A DNA stretch of 64,000 bases from positions 175,471 through 239,470 of the forward strand of contig MJGA01000037.1 of NCBI GenBank assembly GCA_001910725.1, read 5' to 3'. The first letter of the stretch is position 1, and every line of letters starts with the position of its first letter. The DNA is from Phanerodontia chrysosporium (Eukaryota; Basidiomycota; Agaricomycetes; Polyporales; Phanerochaetaceae). Below the pieces are notes generated by a model, which was not told the origin of the DNA, made no database searches, and saw nothing but the letters and a program-made list of their open reading frames with translations. This document shows positions 1 to 11,195 of this stretch, in pieces. The translations under genes were made by a program, and so were the position numbers.

Positions 1-2480
1 GACGTTTGCCCTCGAGCAGTGCTCGCTCTAGGTCCTGATTAGTAATATCGCCCCATGGTGCGTGACCGGAGTACAACTGATAACACTTTAGTTTGGCCGC
101 GTGCAAAGCATGGGTGGACGTACCTCGAACGCTACCATTGCCCACGAATACACATCCCCGGAATATGTCGGGCGCATTGACACAGGGCTTCGGCACCAGA
201 GCTCCGGGGCTTGCCATTGAGGGTTGCCTTGCCGCGTCGACCAAAGCTGCTTGCTCTTAGACTCCACATAGACAGCTAGTCCAAAGTCTGTCAGCAGAGC
301 GTGCTCGTTGTCGTCTACCAAGACGTTGTCCTGCAAAGGGCCGTGACCGTGAGTGGATGATCCATTGTAAGCCGCACATGGGCGTACCCCTCGTAAATCG
401 CCGTGACACATATATTCTGTGTGGAGAAACCGGAGGCCTTCCGCAATCTGCTTCAGCTACCACCGATGTCAGAGTTCGGCATGATTCTGTCATATGTACA
501 CTCACCCATACGTTGAGCTGGCGCACGAAGGCGCCATCGTCCTGTAATTTAGCCCTAGTCTTGACCGCAAACTTTCCCAGGTCGCCATTGTGGGCCCATG
601 GCGAGACGAGCGCAAGACGGTAGTCGGGCGATACGTACGTGATGCCGAGCATGGGCCATATTCGCGGATGACTCATGCTCCAGCTTGCGACTATCTCCAA
701 GTACAGTTTCTGTCCCCGCTCATTAGCATGCCTTCGGCGGTTCGCAAACCAGGCCAGCGCACCTTGAGCGTCTCAGGTGTCCATTGCCCGCGTACGGTTT
801 TGACCGCGACCTTGACGGCCTCCAGCTTGGCCGGGCGGACGTCGGCATAGCCACCCGCGCTCTGCTCTGCCATGCTTGCGCGCCCTTCGTACTGCAGGCG
901 CTGCGCCGCGATGAGGACGCCCGACGGGAGCATATGGACCTGCTGCATGAGCCACGTCATGAGCGCGCGTGCGGCCGTCCGACGACGACCGTCGTGTTCA
1001 TCACAGGGCGTGTCAACTATCTGCAGCACTGAGGTCAGCAGAGCATGGGCGGAGCCAACGTTGGTACGCACGCGCTTGTATTCGTCGAGGAGGTCAAGGG
1101 CAACGTGTCCACGGAGGCCGCCCATGATGTCAACAAAAGGCCCGACATAGGATCCGTTCCCAGGGCCGAGCCAATAGTCCACCGAGCGCCGCGCAAGGCA
1201 GCCTGCAAACTCCTGCCTCGACCCCTGCACAGCGAGCTCGTCGAGTGCGCCGGGCGCTGCAGCATGCTCAAGGCGAACGCGGCACAGGACGAGTTCGAAT
1301 TGGACCCGCATGATCTCGTCGAAGCATGACTTGTCCTCCATGCGGATATGGTCGTACGTTGCAGCTGTAAGCAGTGTCAGCGACCAAGGTCTGAAAGACT
1401 TGCGCGGATGCCCGTACCTGTGTACCACGCCGCAAATGTATACGCAGCGACAAGCCCGCGCGCAGCCCATTGGAGAAGGGTCTCCGACCGCCTAGCATAT
1501 TCCTCGGCTTCGACGGCGTTCTGCACTTCCAGAAGGTATATAACTGTACGTGCAACCATATACAGGAGATCTTCCACGGCGTAGTGTTCGCCCACAGTAT
1601 TGCGATGTATATCTCGTTGGATCTCGCCGAGCGCAATGGCCAAGTGGTTCATCATCGCGCACGCGAACGGCGGTATCGCAGACTACGACACGATGGTAAG
1701 CTCACAACAAGAATTGCGTCTGCAGGCGTTGACTCACCAGGGCGACCGTGCGGTTGACGCAACGTTCATGTTTCGCGAGCCTATCCACCATCGTTCGCAC
1801 ATCCACAAGCACCTCAAATCCCCGACTGATGGCGGGGCCCAAATCGATAGCGGGGTGCTCTTGAAGCGGCCACGGAGAGAGTTTGATGTACAGAGTCCCA
1901 CGAGCAGGTAACGGATTGCGATACAACACGATGGGTGCTTCTAGAGAGACAGCCACTTCGCGACCTGACAGTTTCAAGGCGAAGAGGCGAATGAGACGGA
2001 GTCCTGAAGGCAGCGATGCAATGGAAACGTGCCCAATACAAGCTCGGAGAGCTTGACCCGTGCAGTCGCCCACTCCTGACTGCTCGTGCGTGTGTGTTTG
2101 TATATCTTGAGCTGCACTAAGGATATTCCAAGCTCTAAAGAGCTAGAGATCATGTCAGCAGGTCCGCCGTTCGTCAACATGAGTCGTACATACATTTCCG
2201 CTGGAGGGGCATCAGGAAATACCCAAGCTGGCTCTTGCGATGCTTTGGACGTAGTTGGAAACGCGAGGCACGGTTTACTGCCCGTCCCCAGGAATATGCG
2301 CGCCGAGTATATGTTCTTCTCTTCTAGAACAGCTCGTAAAGCTGAGCGTAGAGAGCTAGACGTAAGCGAAACGCTACGAGGCCAGAGTTGGTGTCGGCCG
2401 TACCGCAAATCCGAAGCGGAACCCTGCCATTTGCCGGCGCCGTCATATTCAGAGGGGATTTTGACACTTGTGGGTAACAT
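1..2480 (-). CDS. Family B C2-helical-TKL protein kinase K1, C-terminus outside window
   Basis: Multi-exon gene on the minus strand, cut by the window start. The proposed start is the ATG at 2480, followed by a C2-like region (about 2480-2075) containing VQLKIYKHTRTSSQEW and ARVKLSELVLG. A strand shared with K2 follows (GTLYIKLSPWPL here, GKLYIELSPVSL there). The middle (about 1655-930) is an all-helical region of unknown fold. The kinase domain begins near 900: VAVKTVRG supplies the beta-3 lysine, CHGDLRG the catalytic loop with HGD in place of HRD (usual in fungal TKL-type kinases), then DNVLVDD and TDFGLAVYVES with an intact DFG. It ends in view with YSGDVYSWAMVAFEV of the F helix. It should be a Ser/Thr kinase with a possible lipid- or Ca-binding N-terminal module. 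Seen: motifs and order. Inferred: exon joins and start. Confidence 0.7.
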
Positions 2481-2610
2481 TCGAACGGTGGGATATATTG
2501 CTAGAAGGCAGAACGGGATGCTCATGACCCCTGACACGCAGTCTGTACCAATGAGGGAGATGTGCGTTAGGGTACCGCATCGAGGAGACAATGCTGAAGT
2601 TGTTCACACC

Positions 2611-3442
2611 TTATTGTCGCGACATTCCCGCAAAGTCCTCCCTTGACAGGTTCCCCATGCGGAACGCTCGATAGTCACCCTGCCGGAGATTGTGTCGCCG
2701 CCGTGAGCTGAACAAGGCGAGCGACCATGATCTCGTAGCGATGTTGCCGGATTCCAAAGCCTTGTCTTCGCGAGCTGGCAAGATGATGGTAACGGAGAGA
2801 CAATGTGAGCGCGGGGCAATGCTAGCAGATGTTTGCTTGGTGCTGGGATAGATCGACTGAAGTACAAGGGCGGAAAGGCGGCATGTGGAAAGAGCTAAGT
2901 CGCGCAGCGCAATTGGGCGTCGAGCCTCGTCCAAATCGCGAAGCGCTACCAGATCCTCTGGGAACTTCAAGGACCCCAGCTCCACGAGGATAGCTTTTTC
3001 CCCCTTCAATAGCTCAGAAGACTAGTCCGGAAGTGTGACGCGTAGAGTACATGCAGAAGCAGCTGTCTCATAGACCGAGATAGAATGACTGGTGGTATAC
3101 GGTAATAACTCCATTTTCTACTTCACTACTGCCGTCGATACCCAACAGGTAGAACTCGACGACGTTCTCTAGAGTAATGCAGGCCATGCAGAATTCCGGG
3201 AGGCCGCACAGGTTTTCGAAGGACGGACGCCACGTACACACCGGCAGGATCATGCACACATCCGCAACCGCCTCACAGGCCTCGCTGCCCTCGCTCGCAG
3301 CCCAGACAAGGCGAAGGACGTGGGTTGCAGCAGTGAGCACCGCGGTGCCTACAGCAAAACATGAAGGTCTTCGCTTTCCAAGACAAATGGTGCCTGGCAC
3401 CGTCCTGCATGAAAGGCGGCCCCGAGTGACAGCACGACACAC
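2611..3442 (-). CDS. Possible helical protein or gene fragment, function unknown
   Basis: Two open stretches lie one after the other on the minus strand. The upstream one (3442-3068) encodes an alanine- and cysteine-rich helical segment with GTAVLTAATHVLRLVWAASE. The downstream one (3009-2611) starts MKGEKAILVELGSLKFPEDL and continues with leucine-rich helical sequence containing ALRDLDEARRPIALRDLAL. They may be exons of one small helical protein related in style to the family C proteins of this window, or remnants of a larger signalling gene. I recognise no catalytic motif and could not fix the splice sites, so real coding status is uncertain. Confidence 0.25.
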
Positions 3443-3499
3443 AACTGAACAAGACGCTGCCGGATATATCGAGCACGAAGACAGGCCAAACGTTGGCTC

Positions 3500-4600
3500 G
3501 GTAGGGTGGTCCTGAGTTGAATGTGCTGCCGCGATGTGCGAGTGGGGCGCGGGGCATGGTTAGCTACCCGACGCGTCGACGCGGGAAGTACGCTGGCTGC
3601 ACGCGATGTAGATCTATCTTCGTCGTCGGGTGCGCGGGTGGCAATGCAGTCGCATGAAGGGCTACGTCTAGGAGTAGTGGTAGCGGTGTTGGTGCAAGGT
3701 AGGGCGAGATGAAACCCTGGGAGTCAGGCCAATGGCGGCATTTCACGCATGTCCTTGCGACTGTGGTTGTCGTCTTATAGTCGTATGCTATAGCTTTGGT
3801 GGGCCATAAGGGAGGGATGATCAGCGACACGGTTAAAATTTTCGACGACATACCTCAAGCTTATGCTCTCCTCCCGAAGAACGCACTGCGACCCATATCC
3901 CTCGAAAAGATGTAGTAAGAGATCGGCTTCTTCGTTGTTCCCGACCCCTACCGGCCTGTACAGATCACCCGCTAGATGTGGACATTGAGGTAGAGGACGC
4001 AGTTGCAAGGGCGGAGACATGAGCTCAGACAAAGGGAAGACTTTGCTAGCGTGTTGAACGTTGGAAGCCGAGACAGTAAGCTTACTCTAAGCGAAGGTAA
4101 GTAAGGTACTGTTATCTGGGCGTCTCTTGTCCAAGTCTTTCGAAACCCGCGAGGCGACAAACCTCTCTGTTCGTTCTCCATTCGTTCCTCCTACATCAAA
4201 CAGCTGTCTACGCCGGTAACTACTTCATGGAGCAAATCTACACACAGAACCGCCTGCCATCCCATCGCAATTGCCATATTGGGAAGTTATTGTGCCATAT
4301 TTGACATTGTGTGTGATTACGTAATCCTGCCTTACTGCCAGCGAAGGATTCAGGGAGTCGCCCGCCGCCCGGTGCAAATCTCTGCAATAGTCTCGATTGC
4401 CCACGGACTAGAGAGCTCTTGTGGACCGCAACAACGGCTTGGCGCCGACTAGCCCATGCAGTATCGAGCTCCGCGAACAGCGCAAAAGGGTCGAAAGGGT
4501 CTCCCTGGTCGCAGTAATCTTGCCTGGCGAGAGCATTGCTTCAGTGCAATATATGATGGTGCATGGCTTTGATCAGTAAAAGGATCTCATGTTGAAGCTC
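3500..4600. other. Gene-poor interval with a weak minus-strand hypothetical reading
   Basis: No recognisable domain. On the minus strand a stretch from about 4023 to 3850 reads as protein (includes GNNEEADLLLHLFEGYG) and ends at a plausible GTATGT donor near 3850. A second open stretch continues to about 3564. This could be a small hypothetical gene, but nothing supports a function. A palindromic ATTACGTAAT lies at 4316-4325. Confidence 0.3.
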
Positions 4601-4609
4601 TTATTGCGC

Positions 4610-5350
4610 TCACGTAGATGTACAGCTCGCTGCAAAGGCCATACCCGTTTCCTGATGTCTCGAGACTCGCCAAGACTGCAGAGCCCCCTCCGCGGATGGA
4701 CAGGCCGTTGAGCTGTGCTGCATTATTGATTCTATCAAGGGGGCTCTAATGTGCATGTGCGTGAGCACTATATAAGATAGAAGGTAGACAGCCAACCTCG
4801 AGAGCCTGCTCGCGAAAGTCAAAGACATAGTTGACGTGATCTAAGAGCACATGAGGCCTGACGATATAGGACGTATCAGGCGCCTTGCCGTCGTGAAAGC
4901 TGTCCAGAATCACGACGCAATGGTACCGAGGGTTGCACGAGGGTGGGGGCAAGGACAGGTACGTGGCAATCTGCGTTTCCGACCCGTCTCTGAAGACCCG
5001 CTTGATACAGACGAGGCGGCCGTCCGAATCTCGCGTAGCATCGATGATGTTGTACGTACCAGCCCTGCGCACGACGTGACGACAGTGCACCGGGAATGCA
5101 GGGGGCAGACACAGGAAGGCGCCAGTGGTATTCAAAGTCCATAGCATCCTGGTCGGGCTGCAGCTCCCAGGGCGGCTGCCATCCCTGACGGAAGCGTGGC
5201 CGGAGCGAGTATCCGCGCGACGCGAGGAACGGCTGCTTGTCGCGCCAGAGCTCTTCGTGCTCGAGCAGCTTCGCACTGGCGCGGCCCACGGCCTGCATGT
5301 TGGCCCGGATGTCAGTCTATATCTCTGCCACACGTGTGGGGTCTGCGAGG
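4610..5350 (-). pseudogene. Family A kinase relic a
   Basis: Minus-strand remnant of a family A kinase, closest by eye to kinase d. The N-terminal block is clear from 5298 (WRDKQPFLASRGYSLRPRF). After an intron, the N-lobe follows with NIIDATRDSDGRLVCIKRV, so the beta-3 lysine is still present. The ATG used by kinase d is replaced here (ACGTGT in the matching place) and a TAG stop lies a few codons downstream. After the segment ending FREQALEV the gene jumps to a C-lobe tail near 4745-4680 (PLIESIMQHSS, EGALQSW). The catalytic loop, the DFG region and the activation segment are absent. Start loss, an in-frame stop and an internal deletion make this a dead copy. It begins only about 70 bp outside the left arm of the inverted duplication. 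Confidence 0.8.
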
Positions 5351-5422
5351 GGCGATGGGAGTCTTGGTGGTAGTGAATATGCGGACAGCGGGGGCCATCG
5401 AACGAGCTGCTGTGACCTCATG

Positions 5423-6300
5423 ACGTAAGCGTCCATAGTGCCAAACACGGTACAACTACTGCCAAATACAGACGCCGTGCGCCGACGTGCTGGCGGATCA
5501 GGTTGATCAAAGCGCATTGTCTCGCTGGCTTTGCGCTGCACCACGCCCTAGTCCTGGGCTTTTCTCGTTGCCGTCGCGGTCTTGCCTGCGCATTGCCATG
5601 CATCCTCCAGACTCGGCCTCGCACGTAGCACGGAGCTCCGTCGTCCTCACTGCGCCGGGCATCCTCACCGCCCAACGACAAACCGTGATCCGAAGATGAC
5701 GGCGCCGTTTCTGTCCTTGTTCTCAAAGCCTGGCCAACACACCGACACAGCCCCCCACCGTCCATCACCGCCACGCACGCACGGACCGCCGTCCTTGTAC
5801 TTTTCCTCGCGGAGTCGCAGGACGGTGCACCGCGCGGCGGCCGGAGTTGGAACTGCTGACGTGAGCTGGCGTCGAGCCTGGCGGCAGCGACGGCGAGGCG
5901 AGTACAATATTCATTCCAGGGCCTTGATCCACGTTGTTCCCGTTGCTTTGCAGCTCGCGACACTGCTCGGGTCCACACCTGACGAACCTGCAAGCGCACC
6001 CGTCTCTCCCGCTCACGCATCCGCACGCGACGTCTGCGTTGCCTTGGAAGTCGTGTCGTTTTGTGACCGGGTAGCTGGCAGTCGAACCTTCCGAACGACA
6101 TGCACACACGCCGCTCCAGGGCTATCGATGGCTCACCCGTGTCGTGCCCAGCTGGGAAGGCTGAAGGATCTCCGCGTGCCATGAGAAGCGGCCAGGGTGC
6201 ATCGCACTATTGTCTTTGCTGCGCGACGCCTCCCACAGAGTTGGCTGTTACACATTGCGTCCCGAGATGAGCACCATTGCTCTGGCACGAGCCTACTGCA
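5423..6300. repeat. Dispersed intergenic element, copy 1
   Basis: Non-coding stretch between the arm edge and kinase b. It shares ordered blocks with 9340-9970, with the mirrored positions in the right arm, and in part with 39895-40206. The blocks are GTAAGCGTCY followed by a CCAAACACGGTACAAC-like segment, GCTGGCGGATCA, TCCTTGTACTTTTCCTCGCG at 5792, GAGTACAAT, CAGCTCGCGACAC, and CTCCGCGTGCCAT near 6170. No protein reading is convincing. It may be a decayed non-autonomous element or a duplicated regulatory region. I saw no clear terminal repeats. Confidence 0.6.
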
Positions 6301-6568
6301 TGTGTGCTCCGTAGCCTTTCGTCGTTGGGCTCGGACGGTGGCGGGGCCGACTTCAGGCCTGCACGGCAGCTGTCACATTACGTGTTGTCCAGCACCCTCG
6401 TTCTTGTCAAAATGCATCCGACAGGCTCTCATGAGCAAGAAATGAACTCCAATGTACACCTCGTGTAGCGATGAAGCAGATAATCCAATAGATTCCAGCA
6501 CTAGTACATCCAGAGCAGATCCCTCCGTCCGACGATCGGGGTGCGCACGGCCGGCGCGGGCACCACGC

Positions 6569-7920
6569 CTACACAAACAGCATCGCGAGCCAGCCCAGGG
6601 ACCAGCGCGCGAGCTTCTTCGAGAGAATGTACACCACCTTGATGAACGAGAGCACGTCAAACAGCACGGCGTACACGAGGCCCTCGTCGCGCCCGCGCAG
6701 GCGCGCCGCGCGCTGGATGAGCGACACGCGCGTCTTGATGTGCCGCCAGCGCTGCAGCGCCTCCTGCGCCGTCGGCCGCGCGGCGGGGTCGCGCTGCATC
6801 ATCGCCGCGATGAGCGGGCCGAGGAACTCGGTGCGGAAGTATTTCTGGGGACAGACGCGTCAGTGCGCGCGCGCGCGAGCGAGAACCGCGGAAAAGGGGG
6901 CTCACGTCGTGCACCTCGGTCTTGAAGACGTTCCCGAGCACGAAGATGTCGAGCTTGAACGGGTCGTACGGCACCACGTCGGACAGCTCCGGCGCGTCGC
7001 GGTTCGCGCCGTACGCGCTCGTCACGAGGCGCGGCACGCCTGGAGGGAAGTGCGTCGACATGCCAAAGTCGGCAAAGTAGTATCGCACTGGACGAGGTGC
7101 ACTCGTGCGCGTGTACCGGGGTGCGGTCTTGGGCCAGCCCGGAGACGGGAGACGGTCTTGTTGTACAGGATGGTAGCCTTGTGGGTACATGGGCTCCGCA
7201 TCCATGAGTATATTAGTTGCTGCCGCGTCCCTGGTAGTAATGAGTAAGCTGGTGCGATAGATCACTCTGGTGCGAACCTGTGTGCCACGCCGTGTCCGTG
7301 CATGAAGGCCATCCCCTGTTTACCAGCAATGAACGGCGCGTCTTATGAGCAGCTCGGTTCAAACACGCACCTCTAAAAGCTGTTCCACGAAGTCTAGGAT
7401 CTCGTTGACTATCTCGAAAGGGGGGTCACTCATCCTTCGCATATGCGGCATAACAATGTATGAGATGTTGGGATCCACGTCGTCGGTGAAACTATCGAGG
7501 ATGGGAATGCAATGATTGTGAGGCTGGTCGACGAGGGGTGGTGACGAGAAATATCTTGCAATCTGTATCTCGGAGCCTGCGGTTTCTACACGCTTGACAC
7601 ACACGAGCCGTCCATCCGCGTCTCGCGTCGCGTCGATGACCGCTTCCCAGGGCTAGTCCACGATCAGAGCAAGGAAACATGGCAGACTAGGGCCCACGTA
7701 CCGGCAGTGATGCGTAGTCCTCAAACCGCCGCGGATTGGCACCTGGGTGCAGCTCCCAAGAGGGCACCCAGCCCTGGTGGAACCGCGGTCGAAGCGAATA
7801 TCCTCGAGACGCGAGGAACGGCTGCTTGTCTCTCCATGGGATCTCGTGGTCGCGCAGCTGTGCGCCGCGTTCACCCGCCTCTTGACGGATGGAGGCGAGG
7901 AGAGCTTCAGATTCGTCCAT
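6569..7920 (-). CDS. Family A protein kinase b with hydrophobic C-terminus
   Basis: Five exons on the minus strand. Exon 1 (7920-7702) encodes MDESEALLASIRQEAGE and the family block WRDKQPFLASRGYSLRPRF. Exon 2 (from 7652) carries the N-lobe with DGRLVCVKRV (beta-3 lysine) and ISYIVMPHMRRM at the hinge. A 38-nt exon (7316-7279) encodes GMAFMHGHGVAH plus most of the HRD arginine. Exon 4 completes HRDAAATNILMD and contains YYFADFGMSTHF (DFG intact) and a degenerate APE-like APELSD. Exon 5 holds the end of the C-lobe and a hydrophobic tail (LFDVLSFIKVVYIL, WSLGWLAMLFV), suggesting membrane association. All catalytic residues are present, so an active Ser/Thr-type kinase is likely. It is divergently arranged with helical gene C1. 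The 3' exons are far more GC-rich than exon 1. Confidence 0.85.
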
Positions 7921-8380
7921 CGTGTCTAGCAGGGCTCTGGCAAAGTGGCAAGCCTGGCGGGAGCGCGTTGTGTTGGGAGATTACATAATTAGATGGCCAT
8001 CCCACGTGGACCCACAGCGTGCATCAACAGGCGTCTATATCCATCCCGCGGTGTCAATGTGCCTCGCAACAATTGTCGTGAGCCCATCTCATCCGCACAG
8101 TCCTTGTACTCTGCAAAGCGTGGAATCACAGCATGCGCATACCCACATTTTTTTGCTGCTCATCGTTCACTTTTGGGAGGTACACCTCGCCAGCCTGGGG
8201 CGCTCGGGGTATGGCTAACACCCTACATAAGCCCCTGACATGGCGCAACGACAGGCTGTTCCTGTGACTCGTCCCTTCCTTACTCACAAAGTGCTGGCAC
8301 TCTTATCTTATTTTTCAACATCACGGTATGTACTCTACCCCCATGCATTGCTTCGGCTTGATGCTCACTCGCTCGCAGAC
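7921..8380. promoter_or_regulatory. Shared divergent promoter region of kinase b and helical gene C1
   Basis: 460 bp between the two divergent starts, duplicated in the right arm. It contains a palindrome-like ATTACATAAT at 7980-7989 (bZIP-type half-sites), CCCACGTGG near 8000 (E-box), and the recurrent TCCTTGTACTCTGCAAAGCG block at 8101. A probable 5' UTR intron begins GTATGTACTC near 8326 and ends GCTCGCAG just before the C1 start. Motif classes are known for fungal regulators in general. Their use here is inference. Confidence 0.45.
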
Positions 8381-9248
8381 ATGTCTATGGTCAACCAATG
8401 CACCGAGAGTGAGGCCCTCCTTACGCTGATGACGAATACAACGGCTGTGGCCGTTGGCACCACATTGCTCGGGATAGTCAGGTCCGACTTGTCGGGCAAG
8501 GCCCTCGGGATCTTGTACCACAGCGTGATCCCCGATGTCGAAAAGCTGCTTGAGGCGGTTGATGCCCTGATCAAGGAGATAGCGGAGAAGATTAAGCACG
8601 GCATTGATGCTCTGGTGTCGATTACGGGCCACAGCGACGCCAATGTGCAGGGAAAGCGTTACAACTACTGCAAAGTGACACTGAAGATCGACGACCCTTT
8701 TGCGCTGGATAAGGAGAGACAGGCGTACGTCGTTTTGCTATGCTTCGATCGTATCTCACCGGTTTCCTCCAGAGTCCTTGCGGAGCTATGGAATCACCGT
8801 AAGGAATGGCGGGTTGTCAAGTCGAAGTTCATGTCGTACTCCAAGATACAAGAAGCTCGCGGAATTGCCGAGGACGTCAAAGCGCTTCACAAGCATTGCA
8901 TAGAGCTCGATAATAAGGCCACCGTGAGTCTACTTATTGGCTCAGGCCTGGTTCTTTCTTGGTGACGATAAGCTACCAGTCCTCCTCGACCCGCCTTTTG
9001 ACACATAACAGCATGCCGACCGCGTCGTCCACCACAACCCACACTCTGCTCCATGTGGAACCAGGAAAACCGGTGCAGAGAGTGGCAGTTGGTACGATTG
9101 TGTGTTCAGCATTCGCGTACTTGCGCTAACCATTCTTCAGAACGCAAGGCCCACGACGAACCTATGGTTTGGGTGTAAAGTCAGCAGCGAGCTGGGGCTG
9201 GATCCCTGTCTCATTTGTTTGTCCGATCCAACTCAATACACTCGTTGA
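8381..9248 (+). CDS. Small helical protein C1 (family C)
   Basis: The ATG at 8381 lies directly after a probable 5' UTR intron acceptor (GCAG then ACATG), the same arrangement as in C2 at 10374. Exon 1 encodes a helical protein: a hydrophobic first segment (TTAVAVGTTLLGIV), then an amphipathic run VIPDVEKLLEAVDALIKEIA, ending QGKRYNYCKVTLKIDDPFAL. A phase-2 intron follows DKERQ (GTACGT donor, TCCAG acceptor). Exon 2 encodes a second helical part ending LHKHCIELDNKAT before a GTGAGT donor. A last exon probably ends ELGLDPCLICLSDPTQYTR, resembling the end of C2. The C-terminal exon join is uncertain. I do not recognise the fold. HeLo or four-helix-bundle proteins are a comparison to test, not a result. 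Confidence 0.65.
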
Positions 9249-9339
9249 CCTAGTACTATATCGTGGAGTTCGGAGTATTGTTACCAGTCATGAGCGTGAA
9301 CGACGCTCGCATTGCATACAGCATGGGCTTTGACATCGA

Positions 9340-9970
9340 ACCATGCTGCGAGCGTATTATGTAAGCGTCTATAATACCAAACAAGGCACAACCACTACCA
9401 TGTACGGTCACCGGGAAGCGACAAGCGCCCGCTGTCCGACGACAAATCGTGCGCCGAAGTCGACGGCGCGTCATCCTCTCTCAGTCTGTCCTTGTCGTCA
9501 GCGTCGCGGCGTCGCCAACGCACCAACACATGTCTTCACCAGTCGCTGGCCTCACTGTACATCAATACATCACATGCATTGACCGCTGTCCGAGTCCTTG
9601 TACTTTCCTCGCGGCGTGTAGGGTGGTGCAGAGTGCGGCATACGCTCTGAAACCCCGAGGTAGCGAGACATCGGAGGTGAGTACAATGCTCGTTGGGGTA
9701 CTTTGATGTGCGTCGTGCTGCTGCCTTGAAGCTCGCGACACGGACTTGAGTTCCATACCTGGCAAAGCTGCAACCCATGCCCTCGTCACCAAGTCTGCAC
9801 ACGGGGAGTCGGCATTGACCTGGCAGTCCTAGCACAATACTTGGTGATCAACGCCTACTCAAAGATTTGGGTGTTCTCAGTCACCACGCTGCGATGCCCC
9901 GGGCGTGCCGGACCCCAGCTCAGAAGACTGGAGGATCTTCGCGTGCCACTGGAAGCGTTCAAAGTCGCAA
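9340..9970. repeat. Dispersed intergenic element, copy 2
   Basis: Lies between C1 and C2 and shares the same ordered blocks as 5423-6300: ATTATGTAAGCGTCTATAAT, CCAAACAAGGCACAAC, TCCTTGTACTTTCCTCGCGG at 9595, GAGTACAATGCTCG, AAGCTCGCGACACGG, then GGATCTTCGCGTGCCACTGG near 9945. Overall similarity to copy 1 is partial, so it is an older duplication than the arms themselves. Reading frames here are short and unsupported. Confidence 0.55.
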
Positions 9971-10159
9971 CCTCCGGCCTGCTCGACAGACACGGGGTCG
10001 TGTTCCTGTAGGCACCACTCTTGTTCTCCCCAAGGCGCACCACAATGTACGTTGCCTGGCGTCCAGCTATTTTGTCGCGACGCCCCCCGCAACAACCGCC
10101 TTGATCCTGCTTATTCGTGGAACCCCTTGTACTGTACAAAGCATACCATCAGGGAGTAC

Positions 10160-10373
10160 AGAGTCTCGTGCTCCTTGTTAGACTCACGCATGGAGCGTCC
10201 AGCGCAGTGGAAGCCGACTATATAGGCCCTGCCCGCAGGTCAACGGTGGACTATCTTCATAACCTGTTTACCTCCAACTACCCCCCAGCACTCACATCTT
10301 CCTACCTATCAGCTACGGTACGTCCCATACGCGCTGCGGACTGCCCTAGCATGATACTGACTCGCGCATAGAC
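10160..10373 (+). promoter_or_regulatory. Promoter and 5' UTR intron of helical gene C2
   Basis: Contains the recurrent block TCCTTGTTAGACTCACGCAT at 10172, a TATA-like CTATATAGG near 10219, and a probable 5' UTR intron (GTACGTCCC near 10319 to CGCATAG near 10371) ending immediately before ACATG of the start codon. The same order (block, TATA, UTR intron, start) is visible in the mirrored gene at 32.1 kb. Confidence 0.5.
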
Positions 10374-11195
10374 ATGGCATCCATCACCGAGGTCGGCAAT
10401 GGTCTGGCGCAGCCTATTCTCCTGGCAGGCCAGGTCCTCGGATCGCTGTACGAGACCGTTGTCCCGAACGTGGAGGCCAGCCTCAAGGAGGTCGAGACCC
10501 AACTCCGGGATGTCTCAGCCAAGCTCAAGGACTCGATTGCCGCCTTGAATGCCATCGTTGTCGATAGTGAACCCGACGCGAAGAAGAAGCGCACCGCCTA
10601 CTGCAACGTGGTGCTGAAAGTCCAGGATCCTCACACTTTGGAGAACCAGTACACGGCGTATGTCAGACTCTGACAGGCAGTGTATGTGTGTCTGACCATG
10701 TCTCTAGTTTGTTGGCAGATTTTTGTGTGCGTCGGCAGCAGTGGAAGGACATGAAGTCGGAGTCTGCGTACGGGAGGATAGGAGTGACTCGTGCACTCGC
10801 CGAGAACCTCAAGCAGCTCCAGGACCGGTGCATAGAGCTAATGTATGAGGCCACCGTAAGTTGGGCGTAGCTTACTCCTGAGATATCGATGCTAACCGTT
10901 GACATCAGGAAACTTCCTCTCGTATTCTGAAGAAGGGAGCGCCGCAGCCGAACGTAACGCACACTCCCCTCTAAGCGACACCAAGAGAGCCGGTGAGAGC
11001 AGCAATAGTTAGTTAGCTTCATACTTCTATACGCATGTGTTTGAACTGACAACGCCCCAGGCTGTCCGCGCAAAGGCCAAGTCGATCTGCCGGTATAATG
11101 CCGCGCTTAGTACACTCAGCAGATACCCGGAGCTGGATCCTATGTCGCTTGTCTCTGTAGTCCTCAGCCCAATACAATACACTTGTTTGTCATGA
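10374..11195 (+). CDS. Small helical protein C2 (family C)
   Basis: Begins MASITEVGNGLAQPILLAGQ, followed by a long predicted helical region (YETVVPNVEASLKEVETQLR, LRDVSAKLKDSIAALNAIVV) and the family signature DAKKKRTAYCNVVLKVQDPH. An intron interrupts the alanine codon after NQYT, matching C1. Exon 2 runs LLADFCVRRQQWKDMKSESA to LKQLQDRCIELMYEAT before a GTAAGT donor. One or two small 3' exons follow (ETSSRILKKGAPQPN, then AVRAKAKSICRYNAAL), and the end LDPMSLVSVVLSPIQYTCLS resembles the C1 end. Tandem paralogue of C1 with the same exon plan. The 3' joins are tentative. No catalytic motif, so a structural or signalling adaptor is more likely than an enzyme. Confidence 0.65.

Noticed and set aside
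5418..6182. A 254-codon arginine-rich frame across the intergenic element
   Set aside because: No domain, and the mirrored right-arm copy does not keep the frame. It behaves as non-coding repeat.
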